From Bradyrhizobium sp. CB1650 (GTDB lineage Bacteria > Pseudomonadota > Alphaproteobacteria > Rhizobiales > Xanthobacteraceae), in contig NZ_CP121695.1 of assembly GCF_029761915.1 (NCBI RefSeq), positions 3,253,501 to 3,317,500 on the forward strand: 64,000 nucleotides of DNA. Direction: 5' to 3'. This document shows positions 1-8,961 of this stretch, piece by piece. The notes under the pieces were generated by a model. That model had not been told where the DNA came from. It ran no database searches and saw only the letters and a program-made list of their open reading frames with translations. Positions within the stretch are counted from its first letter, which is position 1; each line of letters opens with the position of its first letter. A program made the translations under genes and the position numbers.

Positions 1-1
1 C

Positions 2-271
2 GTCGATGCCTACCCGGATCGCAGGTTCAACGCACATGTCGTCAGCATGAGCCCCGGCACGGGATCGGATTTCGCGGTCCTGCCGCCGGAGAATGCGACG
101 GGCAATTGGGTGAAGGTGGTCCAGCGTCTCCCGGTCCGATTGGAGCTCGATGAGATCGATCCGTCCAGGCCGTTGTTCTCGGGCATCAGTGTGACTGCGC
201 GGATCAACACCGGACATCGCAGCGCCTGGCTGCGGCCGTTCCAGCCCGTGTTTGCCGGAGAGGCCAAATGA
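2..271 (+). CDS. HlyD/EmrA-family membrane fusion protein, C-terminal end (partial)
   Basis: The frame is open from the window edge and ends at a TGA overlapping the next start (ATGA). The visible 89 residues include GTGSDFAVLPPENATGNWVK followed by a VQRLPVRLELD strand, which is typical of the last beta-barrel section of EmrA/HlyD periplasmic adaptors of the DHA2 exporters. The protein would link the inner-membrane pump encoded next to an outer-membrane channel. Only the C-terminus is present, so the membrane anchor and coiled-coil hairpin lie outside the window. The 4-bp overlap with the exporter gene supports translational coupling. Confidence 0.85.
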   Translation, partial: VDAYPDRRFNAHVVSMSPGTGSDFAVLPPENATGNWVKVVQRLPVRLELDEIDPSRPLFSGISVTARINTGHRSAWLRPFQPVFAGEAK

Positions 272-1758
272 GCGTCGCGCTCGCATCGCGCACGGAAGTC
301 GGCACCCGCGCGATCACTGTCGCGGCGCTGATGGCGACTTTCATGGAGACAGTGAATATCTCGCTGCCGAATGCCGCTTTGCCGCACATCCAGGGCACGC
401 TGTCCATGGCCGACGACGAGGTTGGCTGGGTGTTCACGGCCTATATCACGGCAGGCGCCACGATGTTGCCAATGTCGCGCTGGCTCGCCAACCGCTATGG
501 CCGGAAGACGGTCTATCAGTTGGCACTCGTGATATTTTCGCTCGGTCTCATACTCAACACGCTGGCGACCACGTCGCTTCAGTTCGTGTTTGCCCGCATC
601 GTTCAGGGTGCCGCGAGCGGCTTGCTCGCTCCGCTGTCGTTGATCATTCTGCTTGATGTGCTGCCGCAGCCGCGCCATGCGCGGATCAGCTTGGCGTGGA
701 CGGTATGCGTGATGCTGGGCATCAGCAGCGGAGCAAGCATCGGCGGCTGGCTCAGCGAATATCACGGTTGGCATTCGATCTTCTATGTCAGCCTACCAAT
801 GGCGGCCTTCATTTTCCTGGTTGTCGGGTTGTCGCTGCCGGAGAAGGTCGAGCAAAGCTCGCCCTTCGATTTTTTCGGCTGGGCGATGATCTCGCTTGGC
901 ATGATCGGCCTGCAGATGGTGCTGGACCGTGGCGAGCGCCTTGAATGGTTGGACTCGCCCGAAATCTGGATTGAGGCGATAGCGTCGTTCGTGGGATTCT
1001 ATCTCTTCATCGTGCACATCGCAACGACGGATAAGCATTTTCTCGACAAGGCGCTGTTCACTGACCGCAACTTTGCGCTTTCGGTGGTCATGGTCTTCGC
1101 TGTCGGTGTCGTCCTGCTGCCGACGCTGGCCTTGACGTCGCCGATGCTGGAGAGCCTGCTCCACTATCCCGTCGATACCACCGGCTACATGACCCTCGCG
1201 CGCGGTATGACGCTTGTGGGCGCGGTGGCGCTGATGGGTCTGGCTCCCGCTGAAATCGACAACCGGCTGTTCATCTTCAGCGGCATGGCTGTCGTGATCT
1301 ACGCGAATTGGCTGATGCTCGGCTATTCGCCTGACATGGACTGGCGGCTGTCGGCGACCGCAATGCTGCTGCAGGGCGCGGGTCTCGGCATGGTGCTTCC
1401 ATCGCTCGGCAAATCCGCGTTCGCCACGCTTGATCCGAAACTCAGGCCGCAGGGCACGGCATTCTTCAATCAGTCGCGAGTCTATGGAAGCGCGATCGGC
1501 ATCGCCGTCGTTCAGATCTTCTTCTACGGCAACACCCAGGCGATGCACCTTGCGCTCGCCAAGAACCTTACGCCCTACCGTGTGGCCGCTCATGCCGGGG
1601 CCCTTACCGACAGGGCAGGGCTCGCTGCGCTCAACGAGATGCTGACGCGTCAGGCGGCCGTCGTGGCGGTGATCGACCAGTTCGAGATCCTGATGTTCGC
1701 CATGTTGATCGTGAGCCCCCTCGTGTTTTTTCTCCGCAGGCCGCGGCCGGCTGATTAG
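268..1758 (+). CDS. DHA2-family MFS drug efflux transporter (EmrB-like)
   Basis: A 496-residue membrane protein with about 14 hydrophobic segments. Early motifs fit the DHA2 group of the major facilitator superfamily: the TM1 region MATFMETVNISLPNAALPHI, then the motif A region with RWLANRYGRKTVY, and RIVQGAASGLLAPLS in the TM4 area. Members expel lipophilic drugs, fatty acids or uncouplers by proton antiport together with an EmrA adaptor, whose 3' end directly precedes it and overlaps by 4 bp. The substrate cannot be read from sequence. The usual family length is about 500 residues, so the gene appears complete. Confidence 0.9.
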   Translation: MSVALASRTEVGTRAITVAALMATFMETVNISLPNAALPHIQGTLSMADDEVGWVFTAYITAGATMLPMSRWLANRYGRKTVYQLALVIFSLGLILNTLATTSLQFVFARIVQGAASGLLAPLSLIILLDVLPQPRHARISLAWTVCVMLGISSGASIGGWLSEYHGWHSIFYVSLPMAAFIFLVVGLSLPEKVEQSSPFDFFGWAMISLGMIGLQMVLDRGERLEWLDSPEIWIEAIASFVGFYLFIVHIATTDKHFLDKALFTDRNFALSVVMVFAVGVVLLPTLALTSPMLESLLHYPVDTTGYMTLARGMTLVGAVALMGLAPAEIDNRLFIFSGMAVVIYANWLMLGYSPDMDWRLSATAMLLQGAGLGMVLPSLGKSAFATLDPKLRPQGTAFFNQSRVYGSAIGIAVVQIFFYGNTQAMHLALAKNLTPYRVAAHAGALTDRAGLAALNEMLTRQAAVVAVIDQFEILMFAMLIVSPLVFFLRRPRPAD

Positions 1759-1786
1759 CCATTATTCGTGAAAGGAAAGTACGATC

Positions 1787-2758
1787 ATGACGAAGTCCGA
1801 CATGCTTCGGTACACGAGGATTTCAACTCACGGATCCGGTACGATCCCGGCCGCCGGGTTCGGCACGCTTATTCCGGATTCCGTCGCCACCAGACATGCG
1901 ACCAGGGCAGCACTGGAGGCCGGATTCCGGCATCTCGATGCTGCGGAACGCTACCGCAACGAAGACGCCGTCGGCGAAGCGATTGCGGAAGCGATCAACG
2001 CGGGCACGCTTCGGCGGGAGGACCTGTTCGTTACCACCAAGCTATGGAATACCAATCACCGTCCAGACCGGGTCAAACCCGCCTTCGATGGGAGCCGCCG
2101 GCGGCTGCAACTCGACCATATCGATTGCTACATCATTCATACACCGTTTGCCTTTCAACCGGGTGACGAGCAGGACCCTAGAGATGAGCGCGGCCGTGTG
2201 ATCTACGATCCAGGCGTCACGTTGATCGAGACGTGGCAGGCGCTGGAACGCCTTGTGGACGACGGCCACTGCCGCTCGATCGGCTTGTCGGACATTACGC
2301 TGGAGAAATTGCGCGAGATCGTTGCGGTCGCCAGGATCAGGCCCGCCATGGTGCAGGTTGAATCGCATCCGTATCTTCCCGAATGGGAGTTGCTCGACTT
2401 CTGTCGGCAGCACGGCATCGTGTTGCAGGCGTTCGCTGCATTGGGGCATGCGATGGAGCCCAACCTGCTCGCCGATCCCGTGATAACGTCAATCGCAAAG
2501 CGCGTGCACAAGACGCCGGCTCAAGTCGCGCTGGCCTGGGCCGTGCAACGCGGCACTGCATTCCTGACGACGTCTACCAAGCCCAGACGAATTGAGGAGA
2601 GTTTCGACCTCTCGACACTGCCCGAAGACGCCATGCGGGACATCCGGGACCGCATCACCACAAACGTCAGGTTCAATTCGGTGGTGGAGACCGGTGTGCC
2701 CGGGTTCATTCCCCGAACCAGGCCAGCGGAATCCAGCGGCATGGAGCCGCAAGTGTGA
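1787..2758 (+). CDS. Aldo/keto reductase
   Basis: A 323-residue cytosolic (beta/alpha)8 NADPH-dependent reductase. The AKR catalytic tetrad is visible: Asp51 and Tyr56 in HLDAAERYRNE, Lys85 in FVTTKLWNTNH, and His118 in CYIIHTPF. The family reduces aldehydes and ketones to alcohols. A purine-rich GAAAGGAAAG lies about 5 bases before the ATG. It follows the EmrAB-like pair by 28 bp on the same strand and may share its transcript, which would pair carbonyl reduction with efflux. The C-terminal NADPH segment (TKPRRIEESFDL) is present, so the enzyme looks complete. Confidence 0.9.
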   Translation: MTKSDMLRYTRISTHGSGTIPAAGFGTLIPDSVATRHATRAALEAGFRHLDAAERYRNEDAVGEAIAEAINAGTLRREDLFVTTKLWNTNHRPDRVKPAFDGSRRRLQLDHIDCYIIHTPFAFQPGDEQDPRDERGRVIYDPGVTLIETWQALERLVDDGHCRSIGLSDITLEKLREIVAVARIRPAMVQVESHPYLPEWELLDFCRQHGIVLQAFAALGHAMEPNLLADPVITSIAKRVHKTPAQVALAWAVQRGTAFLTTSTKPRRIEESFDLSTLPEDAMRDIRDRITTNVRFNSVVETGVPGFIPRTRPAESSGMEPQV

Positions 2759-2820
2759 AGCTGGTCGCTCCCGCGTTCTGCTTTCAGGCGAGAAGGGTTG
2801 AACGGACCCAGCGCCTGTTG

Positions 2821-3417
2821 TTAGCCCTTTTCGCCAAGAGTCTGGGCAAAAGTCTTGCCGTACGGATAAAAAGATTCCTTGCGACCCTGCTGCCAGGCCG
2901 CCTTGAGTTCGGGCGTCGTGATGTCCCAGTCCGGCCGGCATTTCCTGCTGACGGTCCGCAGGTCCTGGCGAAGCTCTTCTATCGTCGGGCGCCCGAAGAA
3001 CCAATATCCATCGTAGATCCGGTAGACGACGAGGCCGGGTTCGAGCACGACGACATGCGGGATCATGGGATTGTTGACGGGATCGGTGTACTCCGCGATG
3101 TCGAGGTCCTTCTGGACGATGCGCCGCGGATCTGAGAGGAAGGGCCAGTGGGCGCCTATTCCGCCGCGATTTTCATTGGTCTGGGTGATGTTATCGGTAC
3201 TGATCGTAACCAGCCGGCAATAGCCGACCTCCATCTCGCGATGAAGCTGCAGCAAACCCTCCGCTTGCCGGCGGTCTTTCGGGCAGAAGGCGCCGCGGCT
3301 CAGCACGAGGATCATGGGATCCGGTCCCTGGAGTTCCGAGAGCTTTCGGTGCTTGGCGGTATGATCGCTGAGCTCGTAGTCCGGAAAGATCGCGCCTGGC
3401 ACCATGTCGGATCGCAT
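2821..3417 (-). CDS. Thioredoxin-fold peroxiredoxin-like (AhpC/TSA) protein
   Basis: A 198-residue protein starting behind a clear GGAGGAATTGAC ribosome site. The N-terminal half has the AhpC/TSA layout: PGAIFPDYELSDH, then LVLSRGAFCPKDRRQ with the likely peroxidatic Cys45, followed by LVTISTDNITQTNE and a region like WPFLSDPRRIVQKDLDIAEY. The context around the cysteine (RGAFCPKD) differs from the classical PxxxTxxC, so it may be a redox protein rather than a true peroxidase. It is the last of three minus-strand genes, after the MOSC-reductase fusion (49 bp gap) and the DJ-1-like gene, which suggests a stress-response role. Confidence 0.75.
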   Translation of the reverse strand: MRSDMVPGAIFPDYELSDHTAKHRKLSELQGPDPMILVLSRGAFCPKDRRQAEGLLQLHREMEVGYCRLVTISTDNITQTNENRGGIGAHWPFLSDPRRIVQKDLDIAEYTDPVNNPMIPHVVVLEPGLVVYRIYDGYWFFGRPTIEELRQDLRTVSRKCRPDWDITTPELKAAWQQGRKESFYPYGKTFAQTLGEKG

Positions 3418-3465
3418 GTCAATTCCTCCACATGTGAGAGCGTGTCGTTGATTTACCTCACGTGT

Positions 3466-5226
3466 TCACAGATCGAGTACGACGTCTTGCTCGGGTTGCG
3501 AACAGCAGATCAGGACAATCCCCTCGGCCGGGCCGTCGACCGGGTCTGGATGGTAGCCGACCTTGCCGGCGACAATCCCGGTTTCGCAGGTGTGGCAGAC
3601 ACCTGTGCGGCATGCCCAGCGCACGGGCAGGTCGCAAGCTTCAGCCAACTCGAGCAAATTCTTGAACGAGGGTCCCCAGCGGACATTGAGACCGCTGCGA
3701 GCGAAGGACACCATTGGTCCCGAGCCGGACGGGCCCGTCGGCAAGTGCGGCGGCCGGCGTGGTAAAGCTGCAATGCCTGGAGTGACGGACGGGGTGGCGC
3801 CGAACATCTCGGTATGAATCCGGTCGGATGTCACGCCCAGGGCCGTCAGGCCGGCCGTTAGGTCGCTCATAAGGGAGGACGGGCCGCAGATATAAAAGTC
3901 GGCGTTAAGCGGTACGTTGCATTTTTCGATATCCTGTACATTGAGACGCCCGGTAGCGTCGAAATCGATGCCGGGACGGTCCCCGGGATCTGGCGCACTG
4001 TAGCAAATGTGGCTGTGGGCGTGAGGCAGCCTTTCGAGGAGCCCGCGAGCTTCCGCTGCAAAGGGGTGCTCGCGTCCATTGCGGGCGCCATACAGCCACC
4101 AGATCTCCCGCGGAGAAACGTCGGTAGCCAGCGCCTGAAGCATCGCGAGGACGGGCGTTACGCCTATCCCTGCGCTCAACAACACAACGGGCGTGTCGGC
4201 CTGCCGGAGTATGAAGCTGCCGCGCGCCGCACTTGCGCTGACAATGTCGCCAACCCCGAGCCTCTCGTGGATGTAGCGGCTGGCGGCACCGTGAGTTTCT
4301 TGTTTGATGCTCACGCGATAGGATGAGGTTCCATCTCCTCCCGACAGGGAATAGCTGCGCATGAGCGCCGGCTGAGACGTCGGCTCCAGCCGCAGTACGA
4401 CAAATTGCCCGGGGAGAGCGGCGGCGACGGGATGTCCGTCCATCGGCGCGAGCCAAAGCGAGATCACGTTACCGCTCTCGCGCACCTTGCGCGCTATCCG
4501 AAACGGACGGAAACCGCGCCACGCTGGTGACGGTCCTGATGCCGCGCCCAGTCCAGCGTTACCGGTCGTCCCGCTTCCCTTGCGCGCTTCGGCGAGCAGC
4601 GCTTCAAAGGACCTTCGCCAGCCGACGCTTAGCGCGGGGATGCGTAGCGCACGCTCGAGTTGGTCGCCTGGATGGCCCGGCTTGTAAAGCAGCGCATCGA
4701 TCTCGGACACATTCATTTGTTCGGGACCGGAGCCGACCTGCGTGATGTCGTCGCCGGCTTCGACTTGTCCCTCCTCGAGCACGCGAAAATAGAAGCCAGG
4801 TCTGCCGTGCTTCACCACAAGGGCGGCCATTTCCGGCTCGTCCATGCGGATACCCAACCGGTAACAGGTCACACGCGGCTGGGTCACTTCGAACAACGCG
4901 CCGCCGATTCTAAAACGGTCTCCGATACAGACATCGGTATCCGCGAGACCATCGACGGTGAAATTCTCGCCGAACTGCCCATAGACGAAGTCGTTTCGTC
5001 TCAGGTAGTTCTGCCAATAGCGATAGGATTCGATTTGATAGACGAATACGGCCCGGCGTTCGCCGCCGTGACCGTGCAAATCGCCTTGTCCGTCGCCGTC
5101 GATGTTGAGACGGCGCACCATGCGCGGACCGTTTACGGGGGTTTTCCAGATGCCGGTATGGACGATCTGACCTTGCCATGGGATGTCCCGCGGTAGGCCG
5201 ACGTTGACAGAAAGCAGCCGCGCCAT
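3466..5226 (-). CDS. MOSC domain-ferredoxin reductase-2Fe-2S ferredoxin fusion protein
   Basis: A 586-residue three-part protein. Residues 1-215 form a YiiM-like MOSC domain (DGQGDLHGHGGERRAVFVYQ and a conserved Cys in QPRVTCYRLGI), the module that handles molybdenum-cofactor sulfur or N-hydroxylated substrates. Residues about 235-480 form a ferredoxin-NADP reductase module with FAD-binding MRSYSLSGG and the NAD-site LLSAGIGVTPVLAML. The last 85 residues are a plant-type 2Fe-2S ferredoxin with CRTGVCHTC and a distal Cys near QPEQD. Such a chain can deliver NAD(P)H electrons to the MOSC site, as proposed for YiiM/YcbX-type reductases. It starts behind AGGGAAAAGGC. Confidence 0.9.
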   Translation of the reverse strand: MARLLSVNVGLPRDIPWQGQIVHTGIWKTPVNGPRMVRRLNIDGDGQGDLHGHGGERRAVFVYQIESYRYWQNYLRRNDFVYGQFGENFTVDGLADTDVCIGDRFRIGGALFEVTQPRVTCYRLGIRMDEPEMAALVVKHGRPGFYFRVLEEGQVEAGDDITQVGSGPEQMNVSEIDALLYKPGHPGDQLERALRIPALSVGWRRSFEALLAEARKGSGTTGNAGLGAASGPSPAWRGFRPFRIARKVRESGNVISLWLAPMDGHPVAAALPGQFVVLRLEPTSQPALMRSYSLSGGDGTSSYRVSIKQETHGAASRYIHERLGVGDIVSASAARGSFILRQADTPVVLLSAGIGVTPVLAMLQALATDVSPREIWWLYGARNGREHPFAAEARGLLERLPHAHSHICYSAPDPGDRPGIDFDATGRLNVQDIEKCNVPLNADFYICGPSSLMSDLTAGLTALGVTSDRIHTEMFGATPSVTPGIAALPRRPPHLPTGPSGSGPMVSFARSGLNVRWGPSFKNLLELAEACDLPVRWACRTGVCHTCETGIVAGKVGYHPDPVDGPAEGIVLICCSQPEQDVVLDL

Positions 5227-5443
5227 GCCTTTTCCCTACTATCCTTGACGCGATTGAGCGGAATCGCGGCTGGCGCAGCCGAACGTTGATCTTGGCCCAT
5301 GCGGCCATGGCGTGAAGCCACCGTCACGGCATCCGCTCCGCGCCATCGCGCCGAACCTCAAGGCGCCACCGCCGGAGAAGCCTCTCCAACAGTACCACGA
5401 TCGCGTTGATCGAGAAGCCGAAGCTGCTCGATCGATGTTCTAT

Positions 5444-6163
5444 TTACACGGCTCGAGCGACGGCAGGTTTGGCCGCCTGGTTCACTGCCGCCATCAGGGT
5501 CTTTGCCGCGAGGCCCGAGGAATGCGGGTTCTGACCGGTGATCAACTGGCCGTCATGAACCACGTGAGGCGTCCAGTTGGCCGTCTTCGAGAAGGTGGCG
5601 CCAAGCCTCAGCATTTCGTCTTCGACGAGAAAAGGAACAACCTTGGCGAGACCGACCTCTTCTTCCTCGCCATTGGTGAAGCCGGTCACTTCCTTGCCCT
5701 GAACGAGGAGCTTGCCGTCCGGCGCCTTGACGTGACGCAGTGCCCCGGTGGAATGGCAGACGATCCCGATCGTCTTGCGGGCGGCAATGAAGGACTCGAT
5801 CAGCTTGATGGAGTGCTTGTCTTCGGCGAGATCCCACATCGGACCGTGGCCGCCCGGGTAGAAGACGGTGTCGAAGTCTTCCTGCCGGACGCTGTCAAGG
5901 CGAACGGTCTTGTTGAGCTGAGCTTCCGCAGCGGCGTCCTTCTCGAAGCGACGCGTGAGGTCGGTGCGGAATTCGGGCTCGTTGCTCTTGGGGTCGAGCG
6001 GCGGGCGGCCGCCCTTCGGCGACGCCAGTGTAATCTCGACGCCGCCGTCTTTGAATGTGTAGTAGGGCGCTGCGAGCTCCTCGAGCCAGAAGCCCGTGTT
6101 TCGCCCGGTGTTGCCCAGTTGGTCGTGGGACGTGATGACCATCAGCGCCTTCATGACTGTCAT
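5444..6163 (-). CDS. DJ-1/PfpI-family class I glutamine amidotransferase-like protein
   Basis: A 239-residue protein from the ATG that follows AAGGAGACAGTC; a longer frame to 6211 has no ribosome site. It carries the DJ-1/PfpI nucleophile elbow GIVCHSTGAL (Cys136-His137) and the acidic region FWLEELAAPYYTF, as in the Hsp31/HchA and GATase1 chaperone/glyoxalase III groups. FYPGGHGPMWDLAED is typical of Hsp31-like members. Likely roles are methylglyoxal detoxification or protein deglycation. It is the first gene of a minus-strand set with the MOSC fusion and peroxiredoxin-like genes and is divergent from the hydrolase genes. Confidence 0.88.
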   Translation of the reverse strand: MTVMKALMVITSHDQLGNTGRNTGFWLEELAAPYYTFKDGGVEITLASPKGGRPPLDPKSNEPEFRTDLTRRFEKDAAAEAQLNKTVRLDSVRQEDFDTVFYPGGHGPMWDLAEDKHSIKLIESFIAARKTIGIVCHSTGALRHVKAPDGKLLVQGKEVTGFTNGEEEEVGLAKVVPFLVEDEMLRLGATFSKTANWTPHVVHDGQLITGQNPHSSGLAAKTLMAAVNQAAKPAVARAV

Positions 6164-6254
6164 GACTGTCTCCTTCGTTTTGGGGTCATTGAATGAAGCG
6201 TCACCAGGCATCGCATGGAGATGCTCCGACGCATCTCGTCTCGTCGCAACTTAT

Positions 6255-6270
6255 TGCGGAAGTGTCCGCA
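6255..6270. promoter_or_regulatory. Inverted repeat in the divergent intergenic region, possible operator
   Basis: TGCGGA-AGTG-TCCGCA is a perfect 6-bp inverted repeat with a 4-base spacer in the 310-bp gap between the divergently transcribed DJ-1-like gene and the first hydrolase gene. A second, weaker dyad (CAGTTG...CAACTG) spans 6440-6469, close to the hydrolase start. Their position fits regulator binding sites, but no regulator is adjacent and no strong -35/-10 pair was identified. Confidence 0.3.
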
Positions 6271-6473
6271 CAATCGCGAAGGCGAGGAGCCGTTCTTAGC
6301 CGGACGATGGCGCGTTACTCACTCACCCATTGAGCGCAAGTCACTCATACATTGATATGACCGGCGCTTTCCCAACGTTTGATGGTCCAGCACATCGCGG
6401 GCGAACACTATTCGGTCGCTGATGCTCGTCTCGCGAAGCCAGTTGCTCCGTTGCGAGACTGACCAACTGAGGG

Positions 6474-7538
6474 GTGACGCACGTGATCGAGAAAAATAGC
6501 CTGAACGTCCCGGGTCGACGGCGATTTCTTGAGGCTGCGGTCGGAGCATTTGCGATGAAACAATTCGTACCAACTCGAACCGCAGAGGCGCGGCTGATTC
6601 TCGACGGACCTATCAGAGTGGCCGAAGTCGAGGCACCTACTTCTCCTTCATCAGTGAAGCAAATCGACGCTGGCGTGCTCAATGTCGGGTACGTCGAAGC
6701 GGGCCCGACCGACGGACCAGCGGCTATTCTCTTGCATGGCTGGCCTTACGACATTCACAGTTTCGGTGAAGTCACGCCACGCCTGGCGTCTGCAGGGCTT
6801 CGTGTCATCGTTCCTTATTCTCGCGGCTATGGCTCCACGAGTTTCCTGTCGGCTGAAACGCCGAGGACAGGTCAGCCGTCGGCGCTGGCGGTCGACACGA
6901 TTGCGCTCATGGACGCGCTCAAGATCAAACAGGCGATCGTCGCGGGATTTGATTGGGGAGCTCGCACTGCCGATATCGTCGGCGCACTTTGGCCAGATCG
7001 TGTCAAGGGCATCATCTCGGTAAGCGGCTATCTCATCGGAAGTCAGGAAGCGGGTAAGATGCCCTTGCCTCCGAAGGCCGAGCTGCAATGGTGGTACCAA
7101 TACTATTTTGCGACTGAGCGCGGTCGAGAGGGCTACGCAAAATACCGCCGTGAGTTCGCGGAGCTGATCTGGAGGCTCGCCTCACCCAAGTGGCAGTTCG
7201 ACGACGCGACCTTCGCCCGCAGCGCCGCGGCTTTCGACAATCCGGACCACGTCGACATTGTGATCCACAATTATCGGTGGCGGCTCGGGCTCGCCAAAGG
7301 TGATCCAGGCCTCGATGCGTTGGAGGCGAGATTAGCCGCCGCGCCGCAGATCAACGTGCCAGCCATCACCCTTGAGGGCGACGAGAACGGCGCGCCACAT
7401 CCGGAGCCGGCGGCTTACGCGAAAAAGTTCTCTGGCAAGTACCTGCATCGCCTCGTGACGGGCGGTGTCGGTCACAACTTGCCTCAGGAAGCTCCCGAAG
7501 CCTTCTCTCAAGCCGTCATTGACCTCAGCAAAAGCTGA
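6474..7538 (+). CDS. Tat-exported alpha/beta hydrolase (epoxide-hydrolase-like)
   Basis: A 354-residue protein with an N-terminal GRRRFLEAAVGAFA segment resembling a Tat signal. The mature part has the oxyanion-hole motif HGWP (His88 to Pro91), the nucleophile elbow GFDWG (Asp160) and a C-terminal GVGHNLPQEAP with the catalytic His. An Asp nucleophile is characteristic of epoxide hydrolases and haloalkane dehalogenases. The start is GTG at 6474; an alternative in-frame GTG at 6483 follows GGGGTG. It is closely similar to the minus-strand hydrolase at 46453-47514, including the PLPPKAELQWWYQ block. It leads a plus-strand series with a second hydrolase 32 bp downstream. Confidence 0.85.
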   Translation: MTHVIEKNSLNVPGRRRFLEAAVGAFAMKQFVPTRTAEARLILDGPIRVAEVEAPTSPSSVKQIDAGVLNVGYVEAGPTDGPAAILLHGWPYDIHSFGEVTPRLASAGLRVIVPYSRGYGSTSFLSAETPRTGQPSALAVDTIALMDALKIKQAIVAGFDWGARTADIVGALWPDRVKGIISVSGYLIGSQEAGKMPLPPKAELQWWYQYYFATERGREGYAKYRREFAELIWRLASPKWQFDDATFARSAAAFDNPDHVDIVIHNYRWRLGLAKGDPGLDALEARLAAAPQINVPAITLEGDENGAPHPEPAAYAKKFSGKYLHRLVTGGVGHNLPQEAPEAFSQAVIDLSKS

Positions 7539-7570
7539 CACAAGCACATCTGCAAACAGGAGAGAATGTC

Positions 7571-8920
7571 ATGAAAAGTCTCATCGATCAGTCGGGTCGA
7601 ATGGCAGCCGCCCCTGAGACTCGTCAGGACCGCCGCGAGTTTCTCACCACCGCGGCAATGGGCATCGCGTCAGCAGGTGCGGCCAATCTGCTTTCGATGC
7701 ACCCCGCCTCCGCAGCCAAGAGCGACGAAATTCGCCCCTTCCACGTCGACATCTCCAAAGCCGCCCTCGTCGACCTGCGCGAACGCTTGAAGGCCACGCG
7801 TTGGCCCGACCGCGAAACCGTCGCCGATCCGTCCCAGGGTGTACAACTGGCTACCCTCCAGCAGCTCGCGAGGTATTGGGAGACGAACCACGATTGGCGG
7901 AAAGTCGAAGTGCGGCTCAACGCGCTGCCTCAATTCATCTCCGAGATCGATGGGCTCGCTATCCATTTCATTCACGTCCGCTCGAAGCACGACAACGCGC
8001 TGCCGATGATCGTGACGCACGGCTGGCCCGGCTCGATCATCGAGCAAATGAAGATAATCGATCCACTGACGAATCCAACGGCGCACGGTGCGAGCGCATC
8101 GGATGCTTTCCATCTGGTGATCCCCTCGTTGCCGGGCCACGGCTTTTCGGGCAAGCCGGCCGCGCCCGGCTGGACCCCCGTCAGCATTGCCCGTGCGTGG
8201 GCGACGCTGATGCAACGCCTGGGCTACACACGGTACGTGGCGCAGGGAGGGGACTGGGGGAACGCCGCCTCGGAAGTGATGGCACTGCAACAGCCGCCGG
8301 GATTACTCGGAATTCACACCAACATGGCGGCGACTGTTCCTGCGGATGTTTCCAAGGCTCTTTCGGTGGGCGGTCCGCCGCCCGCCGGCCTCTCAACCGA
8401 CGAAAAGCATGCGTGGGACCAACTCGATGATTTTTACAAGCATGGCTTGGCCTATGCCCAGGAAATGTCGAACCGGCCCCAGACGCTCTACGGAATCGCC
8501 GATTCGCCGGTTGGGCTCGCTGCATGGATGCTGGACCACGACATCCGCAGCTACCGCATGATCTCACGCGTGTTCGATGGAAAGACCGAGGGGCTGACTT
8601 GCGACGACGTCCTCGACAACGTTACCCTCTACTGGTTGACCAACACCGGGATCTCCTCGGCGCGTCTTTATTGGGACACCGCGCAGATTTCGACGGGCGG
8701 AGGTTTCTTCGACGTCAGGGGCGTCAAGATCCCGGTCGCCGTGAGCGCGTTCCCTGATGAAATCTACGCTGCCCCGCGAAGCTGGGCGGAGCGGGCTTAT
8801 GCCGAACTCATTTATTACAACAAACCCGATAAAGGCGGGCACTTCGCCGCCTGGGAGCAACCGGCGTTGTTTTCCTCGGAAGTTCGGGCGGCCTTCCGTT
8901 CGCTGCGGCAATCGATTTGA
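7571..8920 (+). CDS. Tat-exported epoxide hydrolase with EHN N-terminal domain
   Basis: A 449-residue protein. A Tat-type leader (QDRREFLTTAAMG, residues 20-31) ends near ASAA. An EHN domain follows (IRPFHVDISKAALVDLRERL), as in microsomal-type epoxide hydrolases, then THGWPGS (oxyanion hole) and GGDWG with nucleophile Asp228. GKPDKGGHFAAWEQP-like sequence near the C-terminus (starting DKGGHF) carries the catalytic His. The family opens epoxides to diols through a covalent aspartyl ester. AGGAG lies 5-9 bases before the ATG. Together with the upstream hydrolase it suggests periplasmic processing of an epoxide or ester substrate. Confidence 0.9.
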   Translation: MKSLIDQSGRMAAAPETRQDRREFLTTAAMGIASAGAANLLSMHPASAAKSDEIRPFHVDISKAALVDLRERLKATRWPDRETVADPSQGVQLATLQQLARYWETNHDWRKVEVRLNALPQFISEIDGLAIHFIHVRSKHDNALPMIVTHGWPGSIIEQMKIIDPLTNPTAHGASASDAFHLVIPSLPGHGFSGKPAAPGWTPVSIARAWATLMQRLGYTRYVAQGGDWGNAASEVMALQQPPGLLGIHTNMAATVPADVSKALSVGGPPPAGLSTDEKHAWDQLDDFYKHGLAYAQEMSNRPQTLYGIADSPVGLAAWMLDHDIRSYRMISRVFDGKTEGLTCDDVLDNVTLYWLTNTGISSARLYWDTAQISTGGGFFDVRGVKIPVAVSAFPDEIYAAPRSWAERAYAELIYYNKPDKGGHFAAWEQPALFSSEVRAAFRSLRQSI

Positions 8921-8961
8921 GGCCGGCGGCGCGCGTCTTTCTCGAAAATCAGGAGCACATC

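Noticed and set aside
5312..6196. 294-residue plus-strand open frame
   Set aside because: Antisense to the DJ-1/PfpI gene; composition and lack of a ribosome site indicate a shadow.
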